From Bacteroidia bacterium (GTDB lineage: Bacteria > Bacteroidota > Bacteroidia > Chitinophagales > Saprospiraceae), in the NCBI GenBank assembly GCA_030430845.1, contig JAUIKE010000034.1, positions 1-58,815 of the forward strand: a stretch of 58,815 nucleotides of DNA. The letters are read 5' to 3'. The notes under the pieces were generated by a model that searched no databases, was not told the DNA's origin, and saw nothing but the letters and a program-made list of their open reading frames with translations. Made by a program: the position numbers and the translations under genes. How positions within the stretch are numbered: the first letter of the stretch is position 1; each line of letters opens with the position of its first letter. This document shows, one piece after another, positions 41,053-50,049 of this stretch.

Positions 41053-42639
41053 ATGATCCTAAAAACCAAGTGCATCTTTTGTTGCTGTCTTTTTATTTCT
41101 TTTTCTCTTTCCGCCAAACAAATATTTGTCTCTCCAGAAGGGGACGACATCAATGAGGGTACTATTGAAAGTCCCTTCTGGTCTATTCAAAAAGCCCAAT
41201 CTGTTGCCTCGGCAGGAGATACCGTCTACATCCGGGGCGGCACTTACTCCATCACAGCAAGCGACATATCTCGGGTAGAAAGCAATCTTTTTGCCTGCAT
41301 CAGTTTTTTGGATAAAAACGGTGTTGAGGGTAAAAGAATCAACTATTGGGCCTTTCCCGGGGAAAAGCCTTTATTCGATCTTACGGCAGTTAAACCATTC
41401 AACCAAAGAGTCGTCGCTTTTTGGGTGTCCGGCGATTATTTGCATCTTAAGGGTATAGAAATAACGGGCGTTCAGGTGACGATCACCTCCCATACGGAAT
41501 CCTATTGTGTCTATAGCTGGGGCAACCACAATATTTTCGAGAACATCAGCATGCACGACAATAAGGGGACGGGCCTTCGGCATCGGAATGGTGGCTATAA
41601 TCTTTTTCTGAACTGCGATGCCTACAACAATCACGATAATGTTTCGGAAGATCGAAGAGGAGGCAATACGGACGGCTTTGGATGTCATCCCAGAACTGGA
41701 GGGAAGGGCAATGTATTCAGAGGCTGCCGGGCCTGGTTTAACAGTGATGACGGATTCGACTGTATCCGCTCGAACGAAGCCATTGTGTTTGAAAATTGCT
41801 GGGCTTTTTACAACGGCTATTCGCAATCATTCGGGAGTTTAGAGGATGGGAATGGCTTTAAGGTCGGAGGCTATGCCTACGATGAAGCCTCTAAGATCCC
41901 CAATCCGGTTCCCAGGAATACGGTGCAATTTTGTGTAGCGGTGCGCAACAAAGCCAATGGTTTTTATTCGAACCATCATTTGAATGGCAATACCTGGCTC
42001 AATAATTCGGCATATCGGAACAACTACAACTACAACATGGTGAACCGCCAGAGCTCTCAATCGCAGAATATCAATGTAGACGGTTATGATCATGTTTTAA
42101 AAAACAATCTGGGATACAAGGGACGTTCCGGAGAAACGCTATATCTGAATGGGGCTCAAAACACACTGGTCACGAACTCTTTTGAAATGAACTTCGTCTT
42201 AACGGATGCCGACTTTGTTAGCCTGGACGAATCGGCCTTGACGGCCCCGCGGAAAGCAGATGGCAGCCTGCCTGATATTGATTTTATGCAAATAGCTCCT
42301 TCCAGTCCGCTTATTGATGTGGGTACCGATATTGGCTTCTCATATACAGGAGATGCACCTGATCTGGGTGCTTTTGAGCAAGGCCAGACCAGCACCACGG
42401 ATGTTGAACAGGTAGAGTCATTCAAAGAGATTGTTTTTCCGAACCCTGCCAAAGACCTATTATTTGTAAAGGATATCACCATAGTTCAGGCTTGGGTTGT
42501 TGACCTTTTGGGCAGGCCGCAAATGCTTCGGATTGATGATGATACTTTGGATGTTTCTCCATTAGCAAATGGTGTCTATTTTTTAAACATACTTACTTCA
42601 AAAAACAAAAGGCTTGTAAAAAAAGTAGTAATCCGCTAA
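41053..42639 (+). CDS. T9SS-secreted right-handed beta-helix protein
   Basis: 528 residues from the ATG at 41053 (the in-frame TTG at 41047 is weaker), beginning with a signal peptide (CIFCCCLFISFSLSA). Residues about 25-420 form a right-handed parallel beta-helix like PL9 pectate lyases (DTVYIRGGTYSI, NIFENISMHDNKGTGLRHR, NVFRGCRAWFNSDDGFDC, GNTWLNNSAYRNN). Residues about 445-528 are a type A T9SS sorting domain (VFPNPAKDLLFV...LLGRP...DVSPLANGVYFLNI...KRLVKKVVI). Probably a cell-surface or released polysaccharide lyase; the catalytic Lys cannot be assigned by eye. Confidence 0.92.
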   Translation: MILKTKCIFCCCLFISFSLSAKQIFVSPEGDDINEGTIESPFWSIQKAQSVASAGDTVYIRGGTYSITASDISRVESNLFACISFLDKNGVEGKRINYWAFPGEKPLFDLTAVKPFNQRVVAFWVSGDYLHLKGIEITGVQVTITSHTESYCVYSWGNHNIFENISMHDNKGTGLRHRNGGYNLFLNCDAYNNHDNVSEDRRGGNTDGFGCHPRTGGKGNVFRGCRAWFNSDDGFDCIRSNEAIVFENCWAFYNGYSQSFGSLEDGNGFKVGGYAYDEASKIPNPVPRNTVQFCVAVRNKANGFYSNHHLNGNTWLNNSAYRNNYNYNMVNRQSSQSQNINVDGYDHVLKNNLGYKGRSGETLYLNGAQNTLVTNSFEMNFVLTDADFVSLDESALTAPRKADGSLPDIDFMQIAPSSPLIDVGTDIGFSYTGDAPDLGAFEQGQTSTTDVEQVESFKEIVFPNPAKDLLFVKDITIVQAWVVDLLGRPQMLRIDDDTLDVSPLANGVYFLNILTSKNKRLVKKVVIR

Positions 42640-42819
42640 GGCTGGTGCTGCAGTGGTCCTTTCAAATACCGGTTGGTAAGGTGGCTGGATCATTTGGAGC
42701 TTGGTGAAAATGATGGGTTTGTTTTAGCAATAGGAGATATTTAAATTTATAGCTGGCTATATGCACTTTTTGTTAGTGTAGCAAGATGTTGGCCTCTATT
42801 AGACAAAAACAAGGAACCA

Positions 42820-43620
42820 ATGATAAAAATCTTCAGAAGAATAAGACAGAAATTAATCAATCAAGGGAACTTACAGAAATATCTATTATATGCTATAGGT
42901 GAAATACTACTCGTTGTCATTGGGATATTAATTGCACTTCAAATAAATGACTGGAATGATGGGGTTAAAGACAGAAAATTGGAAGCTGATTATTTTCTTC
43001 GATTCAAAATAGAATTAGAGACCAACATTAAAAATATAGATGATCAAATCAACTATTGTGATCTTCAAATACACAATTATAAGGTCATTACTGAGGCTTT
43101 AAAAAAAGATTCCATCAATAAAGATGATAGTCAACTTTTATTTATTGCTATTGAGCATTTAGGTAAAACATACCCGATTGAGTATTCTAATAATGTTTGG
43201 ACTGAACTATTGTATAATGGGAAAATTTCATTAATTAGAAACACAGAATTTAGAGATAGGCTTACATTATTTCATAGTGAACTACTTCAAACTATGTATT
43301 TGCAAGATGAAATCAAAAAATACAATTTAGAATATGCGAGGTTAACAGGAGAAATTCTTAGTACTGAATTAAGAAATACGATAGAAGAAAATATGCACCC
43401 AACACGCCCGGTAAATATTGCTTCCATTCCTGACCTACCTAATCAACAAAAAATAATTGAAGACCTCAAGATGTTAAATGGACTGAAGGGGTATTTAGTA
43501 GACATATATCAATCTAAGCGAGTGTATAAATATAAATTCGAAAAGCTTAAAAAAATGATATTAGAATTAGTAGATATGTGCAATGCTGAACTTGGGATAA
43601 ATGAAAATAAAGGAGGCTAA
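42820..43620 (+). CDS. DUF6090 family membrane protein
   Basis: A 266-residue protein with the DUF6090 N-terminus: KIFRRIRQKLINQGNLQKYLLYAIGE followed by a membrane helix (about 27-43, ILLVVIGILIALQINDWND), then a long helical soluble region with coiled-coil character. Very common and often multicopy in Flavobacteriia and Saprospiria; function unknown. More AT-rich than its neighbours. AAGGAAC just before the ATG is a possible ribosome site. The TAA stop lies within the left arm of the 43618-43679 palindrome. Confidence 0.88.
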   Translation: MIKIFRRIRQKLINQGNLQKYLLYAIGEILLVVIGILIALQINDWNDGVKDRKLEADYFLRFKIELETNIKNIDDQINYCDLQIHNYKVITEALKKDSINKDDSQLLFIAIEHLGKTYPIEYSNNVWTELLYNGKISLIRNTEFRDRLTLFHSELLQTMYLQDEIKKYNLEYARLTGEILSTELRNTIEENMHPTRPVNIASIPDLPNQQKIIEDLKMLNGLKGYLVDIYQSKRVYKYKFEKLKKMILELVDMCNAELGINENKGG

Positions 43621-43679
43621 CGGTGAGCATAGCCGCTAAGCCTTGCATTCGCTTCGGCCTGCGGCTATGCTCACCGTTA
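43618..43679. repeat. Perfect 19-bp-arm palindrome, attC-like ends
   Basis: Arms 43618-43636 (TAACGGTGAGCATAGCCGC) and 43661-43679 are exact complements; the 24-bp centre has weak symmetry. The flanks GGC-TAAC and GTTATGCC resemble the outer boxes of integron attC sites, but the stem lacks the extrahelical bases expected. It begins at the DUF6090 stop codon. Confidence 0.7.
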
Positions 43680-43702
43680 TGCCTAATATTAAACTCACAA
43701 AT

Positions 43703-44194
43703 ATGAGACATCTAAAAGCTACTAAATACTTTTCTTTCATTGTTCTAATTTTTCTGTGCAATTCAGTTTTTGCCCAAAGCCTAAAGCAAGAAAAGATGGA
43801 GCAACTAAACTTCTTGGTTGGAGATTGGATTGGGACATCAAAAGTTTATGAAAATGGGGTGGTTGCCAGGCAGGGGGCAGCATACGAAAAAATCTCCTAT
43901 GACCTGGATAAGAACATTTTGGTAATCGAGCTGAATACCGAGTTTTTGCAACTCCATACGATAATCCTTTACGATGAAAAAGATCAAAAATATTATTACC
44001 ACCGATTTTCTAAAAGTGGTGCCGCAAGATATCCTGCGGAATACAAGGATGGACAACTCATCGTGTGGAGAGATGAAAAGACTAGATTCTTTTTCGGCAG
44101 AACTCCAGAGGGAGGCTTTCAAGAGTATGGTGAACAATTGATCAACGGGGAATGGATCAAAACTTTTGAAGATACTTTTAAGAATACACAGTAA
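43703..44194 (+). CDS. Secreted lipocalin-like small protein
   Basis: 163 residues from the ATG at 43703; the longer frame from 43643 translates the palindrome. Signal peptide KYFSFIVLIFLCNSVFAQ. The mature part begins with EQLNFLVGDWIGTSKVYENG, followed by alternating beta strands, as in the DUF1579/THAP4-like beta-barrel families ('FLxGxW'). Likely a small ligand-binding or structural barrel in the periplasm. It is followed by a 100-bp spacer with only weak symmetry around 44220-44250. Confidence 0.7.
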   Translation: MRHLKATKYFSFIVLIFLCNSVFAQSLKQEKMEQLNFLVGDWIGTSKVYENGVVARQGAAYEKISYDLDKNILVIELNTEFLQLHTIILYDEKDQKYYYHRFSKSGAARYPAEYKDGQLIVWRDEKTRFFFGRTPEGGFQEYGEQLINGEWIKTFEDTFKNTQ

Positions 44195-44294
44195 ATCGAA
44201 ATACTACGCCTTGCAATGTGTATCGTGCATAGCCCCCTGTGGGATGCTACGACACCACAATCGTGACGCTCGCCTTGATTAGAAAGAAAAACCA

Positions 44295-45227
44295 ATGAAA
44301 AAATCCAGAAAAATATTACTTGCATCAGCTCTCCTCATTGCAGTGATATCTGCCTTTGCTTTGCTTGTTGTTCAATCTTCGATAATCCCTAGACGACCCT
44401 TCTCGGCACCTGAAACATCCTATCATAGCTGGGACGGAATTTTTTCATCTCCTCAACCTATTAGCATCCACACCTACTCAACGGGCATGATGCAAACGGA
44501 CTTATCCGGCATTATGAATTTGGCGCACGAAAAAGCAGCAGATATTGAGGATGTAGTTGTTGAAATCCCCGTCACCACAAGTATCATCCATCATCAGGAA
44601 TTGGGGGCCTATCTGATCGATGCGGGGCTCGACTCATCCTATACGAACAACCCATATGGCACTACCAGGGGCATTCTTGTAAAGGGTTTTTTAGGTAAAG
44701 GATCTCAAGAGCCCAATACGAGTATTGCGGCCATATTAGAGAGGAAAAACATTCAACTTCAAGGTATATGGCTAACGCACTTGCATCCTGATCATACTGC
44801 AGGGATTGTTGATTTGCCCAAGCATATTCCTTATGTCGTTGGCGAAGGCGAACGCTATTTAAATTTTCGCTTCTTTATGCAATCCGATCATTTGGCCGGA
44901 ATAAAGGCGCTACATGAAATTGATTTTACTAAAGGCGTTGATTTGCCTCCTTTTGGGAAAGGCGTTGATTTGTTTGGCGATGGGTCTTTCTGGGCCATCG
45001 AATCTAGTGGTCACAGCAAAGGCCACGTGATGTATTTTATCAATGGGGTGGATGAACAGGTGATCGTGACAGGGGATGCCTGTAACGACCAATACCAATT
45101 TGACAGCGGCATTGGTCCGGGATATTTTTCAAGTGATCCTGAGAAAGCACAGAAAATGTTGGAATCAATAATTATGTTTAAGGAACGCTATCCTGAAGTC
45201 AGGCTGGTTTTTGGTCACGATCTGTAA
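44295..45227 (+). CDS. Metallo-beta-lactamase fold hydrolase, membrane-anchored
   Basis: 310 residues with an N-terminal hydrophobic helix (ILLASALLIAVISAFALLVV) that is either an uncleaved anchor or a signal. The MBL signature THLHPDHTAG (HxHxDH) supplies four metal ligands, with further His in ESSGHSKGHVMYF, Asp in VTGDACNDQ and final His in LVFGHDL, so the binuclear site is complete. Similar enzymes are lactonases or general hydrolases (GHSxGH segment). Periplasmic. Substrate not predictable. Confidence 0.88.
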   Translation: MKKSRKILLASALLIAVISAFALLVVQSSIIPRRPFSAPETSYHSWDGIFSSPQPISIHTYSTGMMQTDLSGIMNLAHEKAADIEDVVVEIPVTTSIIHHQELGAYLIDAGLDSSYTNNPYGTTRGILVKGFLGKGSQEPNTSIAAILERKNIQLQGIWLTHLHPDHTAGIVDLPKHIPYVVGEGERYLNFRFFMQSDHLAGIKALHEIDFTKGVDLPPFGKGVDLFGDGSFWAIESSGHSKGHVMYFINGVDEQVIVTGDACNDQYQFDSGIGPGYFSSDPEKAQKMLESIIMFKERYPEVRLVFGHDL

Positions 45228-45318
45228 AGGCCGTTCGAAAAAAGAGGTAGAGCAAGGAAAAGCAATCCGTATAATTGAACTCCATGACACGCTTGTTATC
45301 AGAAATAAAAAAAACCAA

Positions 45319-45933
45319 ATGGAACAGCTAAACGAACAAATCGAAAGACTTAAAGAGAAGCTTAATAGGCTTAGATCTCTTGATCCAAAATTCGAGATAT
45401 TCGGGTCTGAGAAACATCAATACCAATTGAACGACCCTAAATCAGAAGGAGAAATCTTAGAATTTGAAAGAACTCATTCGGTCAAGCTTCCAGCCGAATA
45501 CAGAGCGTTCCTGAAATCCGTTGGAAATGGTGGGGCGGGCCCTTACTACGGTCTGGAACCACTGGAAAATGGGCTCTACGATGATTTGGACTATAAAAAC
45601 CCTGACTCGCTGATGGATATCAGCCAGGCATTCCCGCATACAGAACCCTGGAATGTTGATTTTGAAAATCTATCTGAGGAGGAGTATCAAGAAGCAGAGG
45701 ATGCTTATTTTGAGAACAAATGGTCAAGAGGGATGCTGAGAATTTCGAACTTTGGCTGTGGAGTTTCCATGAATCTAATTGTCAATGGAAAGGAATATGG
45801 TAATATTTGGGTAGATGATAGGTGTAATGATATGGGGATTTATCCGGATTCGTATTTTGGACAAAAAAGCCGAACCACCTTTCTTGATTGGTATGAACTA
45901 TGGCTGGACCGATCATTGAATGAAAAAACCTGA
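45319..45933 (+). CDS. SMI1/KNR4 family protein
   Basis: 204 residues from the ATG at 45319; a longer frame from 45211 would overlap the previous gene. Residues 1-25 are a short coiled coil (NEQIERLKEKLNRLRSL). Then comes the SMI1/KNR4 core: SEGEILEFERTHSVKLPAEYRAFLKSVGNGGAGPYYGLEPL, ending with NFGCGVSMNLIVNGKEYGNIWVDDR. Members often act as immunity proteins against contact-dependent toxins or as regulatory ligand-binding proteins. No toxin gene is adjacent here. Cytoplasmic. Confidence 0.9.
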   Translation: MEQLNEQIERLKEKLNRLRSLDPKFEIFGSEKHQYQLNDPKSEGEILEFERTHSVKLPAEYRAFLKSVGNGGAGPYYGLEPLENGLYDDLDYKNPDSLMDISQAFPHTEPWNVDFENLSEEEYQEAEDAYFENKWSRGMLRISNFGCGVSMNLIVNGKEYGNIWVDDRCNDMGIYPDSYFGQKSRTTFLDWYELWLDRSLNEKT

Positions 45934-46166
45934 TAATACGATGGGATAGTTCAATAAACTGTGTCATAATTTGGAGTAGTCGAGATGTGATCTGACTGAA
46001 TTTTGGCCATCGAAAAGTGGGCAGCAGATTGAGAACGGCATTAACTGGGGAACCAGCTATTCAGATTGCACCAGGGCTTAAACTTAACTTTGGGGAAAGT
46101 TGTATGATCATTCCTTGCGGTCAAATTTCTTATCTTGAGAGGTCACTAAATGGAAAATATGATTCA

Positions 46167-47333
46167 ATGAGCCTAAATACAAATGCTTCACATCAGGCAT
46201 TGATTTTTATTCCTGATATCAGTGGGTATACTAAATTTGTCAGTTCAACTGAAATTCAGCATGCAAAACATATTGTAGAAGAACTGCTGGAAGCTATTCT
46301 CTCCGCAAACGAAATAGGTTTAGAGCTTTCTGAGATAGAAGGAGATGCTTTGCTTTTATACAGAAAGGGTAAAGCTCCCAATTGTCAGGAATTATTAGCC
46401 CAGATTCAAAAAATGTACATCAGTTTTCATACCCATCTAAAGAAATATGAAACTCAACGCATTTGTAGCTGTGGAGCATGTTGCTCCGCAAATAATCTTG
46501 AATTGAAATTCATTGCTCATTATGGGGAAATGGCGGAAACGGTCATAAATAATCGGCCGGGCTTATTTGGAAAAGCAGTAATTGCTGCCCATAGGTTACT
46601 AAAGAACAAAATCAATTCTAATGAATATACTCTTTTTTCAAATGAACTGATGTCAGCTTGTCCCACCTGGTCAAAAATGACGGAAGTAATATGGGGAGAA
46701 ACTTTTCAGTTGGAAGAAGAATATGATTTTGGAACCGCCAGGTATAGTTATGCGGAATTAAAAAACTTAGCGAAGCTAGTTCCAGAACCAAAACCTGAAG
46801 ACCTTGGTATTCCTGGAGCTACACAGAATGTTTTAGAGATGGAGGGAGTAATTGAATCACCTTTAGATGTTACTTTTAACGTTATTTCAGATTATTATTT
46901 TCGTTCGGAATTCCTTGAGTGGCAGTTTGGTGAAGACAACCAAAACCATAAAATATTTCAAAATGGTTCCATGCATAAATGTATTGTTAATGAGAAGGGA
47001 AGCGGTTCGACTTTTGTAGCGCATGATTATTCATTTGATCAAAATAAAGTAACCTTTGTAGAGAGTGATCATAAAGATGGTGTTTCACTCGTATGGACAC
47101 TTTTGGCAATTGAAAAAGGAATTACCCGGGTCCGGATTACTATTATTGTCAAACCTAATTTCTTAAAAGTTTTTATGTTCAACTTATTCATGAAGAAAAA
47201 AATAGCTAAGGACATGCAAAAAAGTTGGATTAATCTTAATGAGTATTGTAAAAAGATAATTCTTGAAAAGAAACAGCATCCACATCGGATCATATTACCA
47301 GAAAAAGTATTTGAAGCCAACAAAGAAAAATAG
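46167..47333 (+). CDS. DUF2652-SRPBCC two-domain protein
   Basis: 388 residues from the ATG at 46167; 50 upstream in-frame residues from 46017 show no homology. Residues about 10-150 are DUF2652, which resembles class III nucleotidyl cyclases: LIFIPDISGYTKFV and LSEIEGDALLLYRKG sit where cyclases carry their two metal Asp. Residues about 225-370 are an SRPBCC/START-like domain (VIESPLDVTFNVISDYYFRSEFLEW). A CxCGACC cluster near 140 is notable. Cyclase activity is unproven. The preceding 233-bp spacer (45934-46166) has no clear feature. Confidence 0.82.
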   Translation: MSLNTNASHQALIFIPDISGYTKFVSSTEIQHAKHIVEELLEAILSANEIGLELSEIEGDALLLYRKGKAPNCQELLAQIQKMYISFHTHLKKYETQRICSCGACCSANNLELKFIAHYGEMAETVINNRPGLFGKAVIAAHRLLKNKINSNEYTLFSNELMSACPTWSKMTEVIWGETFQLEEEYDFGTARYSYAELKNLAKLVPEPKPEDLGIPGATQNVLEMEGVIESPLDVTFNVISDYYFRSEFLEWQFGEDNQNHKIFQNGSMHKCIVNEKGSGSTFVAHDYSFDQNKVTFVESDHKDGVSLVWTLLAIEKGITRVRITIIVKPNFLKVFMFNLFMKKKIAKDMQKSWINLNEYCKKIILEKKQHPHRIILPEKVFEANKEK

Positions 47334-47454
47334 TTACTATTGGCTATACGAAACGACTGCGAATGGGGTAAAATGAACTTACATAGACCACGCTTAGCCT
47401 CCTTTCGTCGATCGCCGGGTAGTTCCTCCTTAGCATCAATAACCAACCCCATAT

Positions 47455-48319
47455 ATGAAAAAATTATTTTTCGTATTCATAGTTGCCCTATCAATTTCCT
47501 GCCAACAAACCAACCCAAAAGATGCTTCAGACCGTCAGGAGGCAGAAATCAACCTTCCCTCCGACACCATCAAAACGGCCAATGGGCTTCAGTACTTCTA
47601 CATAAAAAAAGGGCAAGGAAGAAAAATTACTAAAGGTAGCTATGTCAAAGCTTACAACAGACTGTATTTGAATGATGCAGATGCCGTCTGTTGGTCATCA
47701 GACAACCTGCCGGATTCTGCCTTTGATTGGATCCATGGAAAGGCTGGATTGATAAAAGGCGCTGGTGAATTATACCCTTTATTAAGAGAAGGGGATCAGG
47801 TGGTGGCTATCACGCGAGACTCCATCGGGTATGGAAAAGAAGGCCGTGCTAATTTACACGGAGGGGCTACTTTGGTTTTTAACCCCATAATCATCAAGTC
47901 CGTTTCTGAACCCAAAGAAATTATTAGTGACACCCTGATCGCAACACTTGAAAACAAAGGCCTTGAACAGATGATAAGTGTTTATGATGGTATAAAAAAT
48001 TCAGAATTAAAAGACAATTATCATTTTATGACCAGGTCTTTCACCCCCTCTGCTAGACAAACTTTGGGATGAGAAAAAATTCGAGTTGTTGGAGAAAGTC
48101 TGTCTCAGATTAAAAGGACCTACGAGTTCAGCGTTTAGTGAATATTTTGACCTTGTACGAGCAAATGCATTGAAAGAACTAGGGAGATATGAAGAAGCGA
48201 TCAGTTTGCTTGAATCCCTACTTGAAAAGGGTATTGAACGAACAGAACGGGCAGAAAATATTTTAAAGGAACTTAAAGAGCTTCAAAAAAAAATAATTAA
48301 GTTACAGACCTATGCTTAG
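47455..48319 (+). pseudogene. FKBP-type PPIase lipoprotein with TPR tail, frameshifted
   Basis: The first frame (47455-48072) starts with a lipoprotein signal (VALSISC, Cys16) and has an FKBP-type domain (TANGLQYFYIKKGQGRKITKGSYVKAYNRLYL, AGELYPLLREGDQVVAI). It then breaks after the CCCCC run at 48044-48048. Removing one C joins it to the second frame (…FTPLLDKLWDEKKFELLEKV…), which holds a TPR-like helix pair (FDLVRANALKELGRYEEAISLLESLLEKG) ending at 48319. The intact protein would be about 287 residues. It is either a real +1 frameshift or a homopolymer sequencing error. Confidence 0.82.
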
Positions 48320-48522
48320 GTGCCGCTGCGCTGCAGCTTTATTGGACGCCCATTTTTCAGCCTACGGTTCGCACCGTAGGCTGTGAGCTTTCGCCGCCCT
48401 GCGGCTAGTAGGAAAGCATCGGAAAGCCGCAGGGCGGCGAAAGCTCACAAAGCTCGGGTGTCAACCCGAGCATTAAAAACGCAGCTTCCAATAAAGCTGC
48501 AGCGCAGCGGCACCTGAGCCTA
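48311..48522. repeat. Family C nested palindromic element, copy 1
   Basis: Outer perfect 29-bp arms (48318-48346/48487-48515, AGGTGCCGCTGCGCTGCAGC...) enclose three further hairpins. These are CAGCCTACGGT-TCGC-loop (48358-48383), a 24-bp stem at 48383-48406/48425-48448 (GTGAGCTTTCGCCGCCCTGC...) and GCTCGGGT-loop-ACCCGAGC (48452-48471). It fills the whole spacer between the FKBP-TPR and M20 genes. Shares outer arms and first hairpin with 50873-51115. Confidence 0.88.
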
Positions 48523-48553
48523 GGTTCGTAACGTCACTAAGCTTGAAAAATTG

Positions 48554-49981
48554 ATGAAAAAAATAATTCTTTCAATCGTCGTAGTAATTGTTTTAATCTT
48601 AGGTGTCTTAATTTTCAACACCCTACGCCTCAGTTCAAAACAGGTGGCTCCGGAGAGCCTGGCGAAAATAGATCTTCCGGACGATGTCTTTCAAAACCTC
48701 TCAAAAGGCATACAATACCCAACCATTTCTTTTAGTGAAGAGGCCGTTCCTGATTCGGCCGCTTTTTTCGGCTTTCACCGTTTTCTTGAAGAAAGCTTTC
48801 CGTTAACCCATGCCAAACTAAGTCTGGAAAAAATCAACACCTACAGTTTACTGTATACCTGGGAAGGCTCAGATGCCTCAAAAAAACCTATTATTTTTAT
48901 GTCACACCAGGACGTGGTACCGGTTGATCAGCCCACCTTGTCCGACTGGGAAGCAGGTCCTTTTAAAGGTGAAATTTCTGAAACGGATATTATTGGCCGT
49001 GGCACAATGGATGACAAAGGCACCTTGATAGGCCTGCTAGAAGCCGTTGAGATGCTATTGGAAGAATCATTCACACCTTCCCAAACGATCTACCTCGCTT
49101 TTGGTCATGATGAGGAAGTCGGTGGTGGAAAGGGAGCCGCTGCAATTGCCGAACATTTAAAAACAAAAGGGGTGCAGGCGGCCATGACTCTTGACGAAGG
49201 AGGTTTTTTAGCCACTGACCTGGTTCCGGGAATTGACAATCCCGTCGCCATGGTTAATTTAGCGGAAAAAGGTTTTGCTTCTTTTAGACTCATCGTTGAA
49301 ACCAACGGGGGTCACAGCTCAAGTCCGCCGAAAGAAAATACCATCGGTATGCTGGCTAAGGCGATAGTCGACCTGGAAAATAATCAGTTGCCGTATAAAC
49401 TCGTAAAGCCTATTGATTACCAATTTGAATACATGGGGCCGGAATTACCTTTTTTCAAAAAGCTGGCCTTTGCCAATCCCTGGTTATTTAAAAAGCCCAT
49501 TCTTGAGGCCTTGAATGCACATACCACAACAGCTCCGACCATAATTAATGGAGGGATAAAAAATAATGTAATTCCCACAGTTGCGGAGGCCACGATAAAT
49601 TTTAGAATTCTGCCCGGCGAAACGATTGAGTCTGTAAAACAACACATTGAAAGCACCATCTCTGATAAAATAAAAGTAGAGCCCGTTGGCTTTTTAACCA
49701 ATCCTTCGCCCGTTTCGAGTATTGATTCTGAGGCGTATAAAACACTGGAAAAGACGATACGCAATATGTTTCCGACTAGTATTGTGGTGCCTGGTTTAGT
49801 GGGCGGAGGTACGGATGCCCGTTACTTTTACGAGATTTCAGAGGATGTGTATCGTTTTTACCCCATACGTATTGGCCCCGATAGCATGACGCGCTTTCAT
49901 GGTATTGACGAAAAAATAAGTAAAGAAAACTACAAGGAGATTATTGAGTTTTCTTATCATTTGATTAAGCAATTTGGTTAA
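48554..49981 (+). CDS. M20 family zinc carboxypeptidase, membrane-anchored
   Basis: 475 residues from the ATG at 48554 (a TTG immediately before is unnecessary). An N-terminal helix (IILSIVVVIVLILGVLIF) anchors it. Zinc-site motifs: MSHQDVVPVD (first His), GRGTMDDKGTL (bridging Asp), FGHDEEVGG (catalytic Glu and ligand) and later His in TRFHGIDEKI. The dimerisation domain contains the NGGHSSSPPKEN segment. It resembles carboxypeptidase S (CPS1/PM20D1 branch), which handles N-acyl amino acids or peptides, here outside the cytoplasm. It is followed by a 24-bp-stem hairpin. Confidence 0.93.
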   Translation: MKKIILSIVVVIVLILGVLIFNTLRLSSKQVAPESLAKIDLPDDVFQNLSKGIQYPTISFSEEAVPDSAAFFGFHRFLEESFPLTHAKLSLEKINTYSLLYTWEGSDASKKPIIFMSHQDVVPVDQPTLSDWEAGPFKGEISETDIIGRGTMDDKGTLIGLLEAVEMLLEESFTPSQTIYLAFGHDEEVGGGKGAAAIAEHLKTKGVQAAMTLDEGGFLATDLVPGIDNPVAMVNLAEKGFASFRLIVETNGGHSSSPPKENTIGMLAKAIVDLENNQLPYKLVKPIDYQFEYMGPELPFFKKLAFANPWLFKKPILEALNAHTTTAPTIINGGIKNNVIPTVAEATINFRILPGETIESVKQHIESTISDKIKVEPVGFLTNPSPVSSIDSEAYKTLEKTIRNMFPTSIVVPGLVGGGTDARYFYEISEDVYRFYPIRIGPDSMTRFHGIDEKISKENYKEIIEFSYHLIKQFG

Positions 49982-49992
49982 GTAATCTATTT

Positions 49993-50043
49993 TATTCCTT
50001 TGCAGGTGCTTGCGGCAGAGCCGCAAGCACCTGCAAAGGAATA
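49993..50043. terminator. Perfect hairpin between convergent genes
   Basis: A 24-bp perfect stem (49993-50016/50020-50043, arm TATTCCTTTGCAGGTGCTTG...) with a 3-nt AGA loop. It lies between the stop of the M20 peptidase (49981) and the stop of the convergent GIY-YIG gene (50050). Similar in design to 4107-4153 but unrelated in sequence. Confidence 0.65.
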
Positions 50044-50049
50044 ATTGAT

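Noticed and set aside
45934..46166. Possible IS end (AACTGTGTCATAATTTGG stretch)
   Set aside because: No matching inverted end, target duplication or transposase frame could be found.
48311..48522. Intrinsic terminator of the FKBP-TPR gene
   Set aside because: Too large and nested, no T-run, and shared with another locus; better described as a repeat element.
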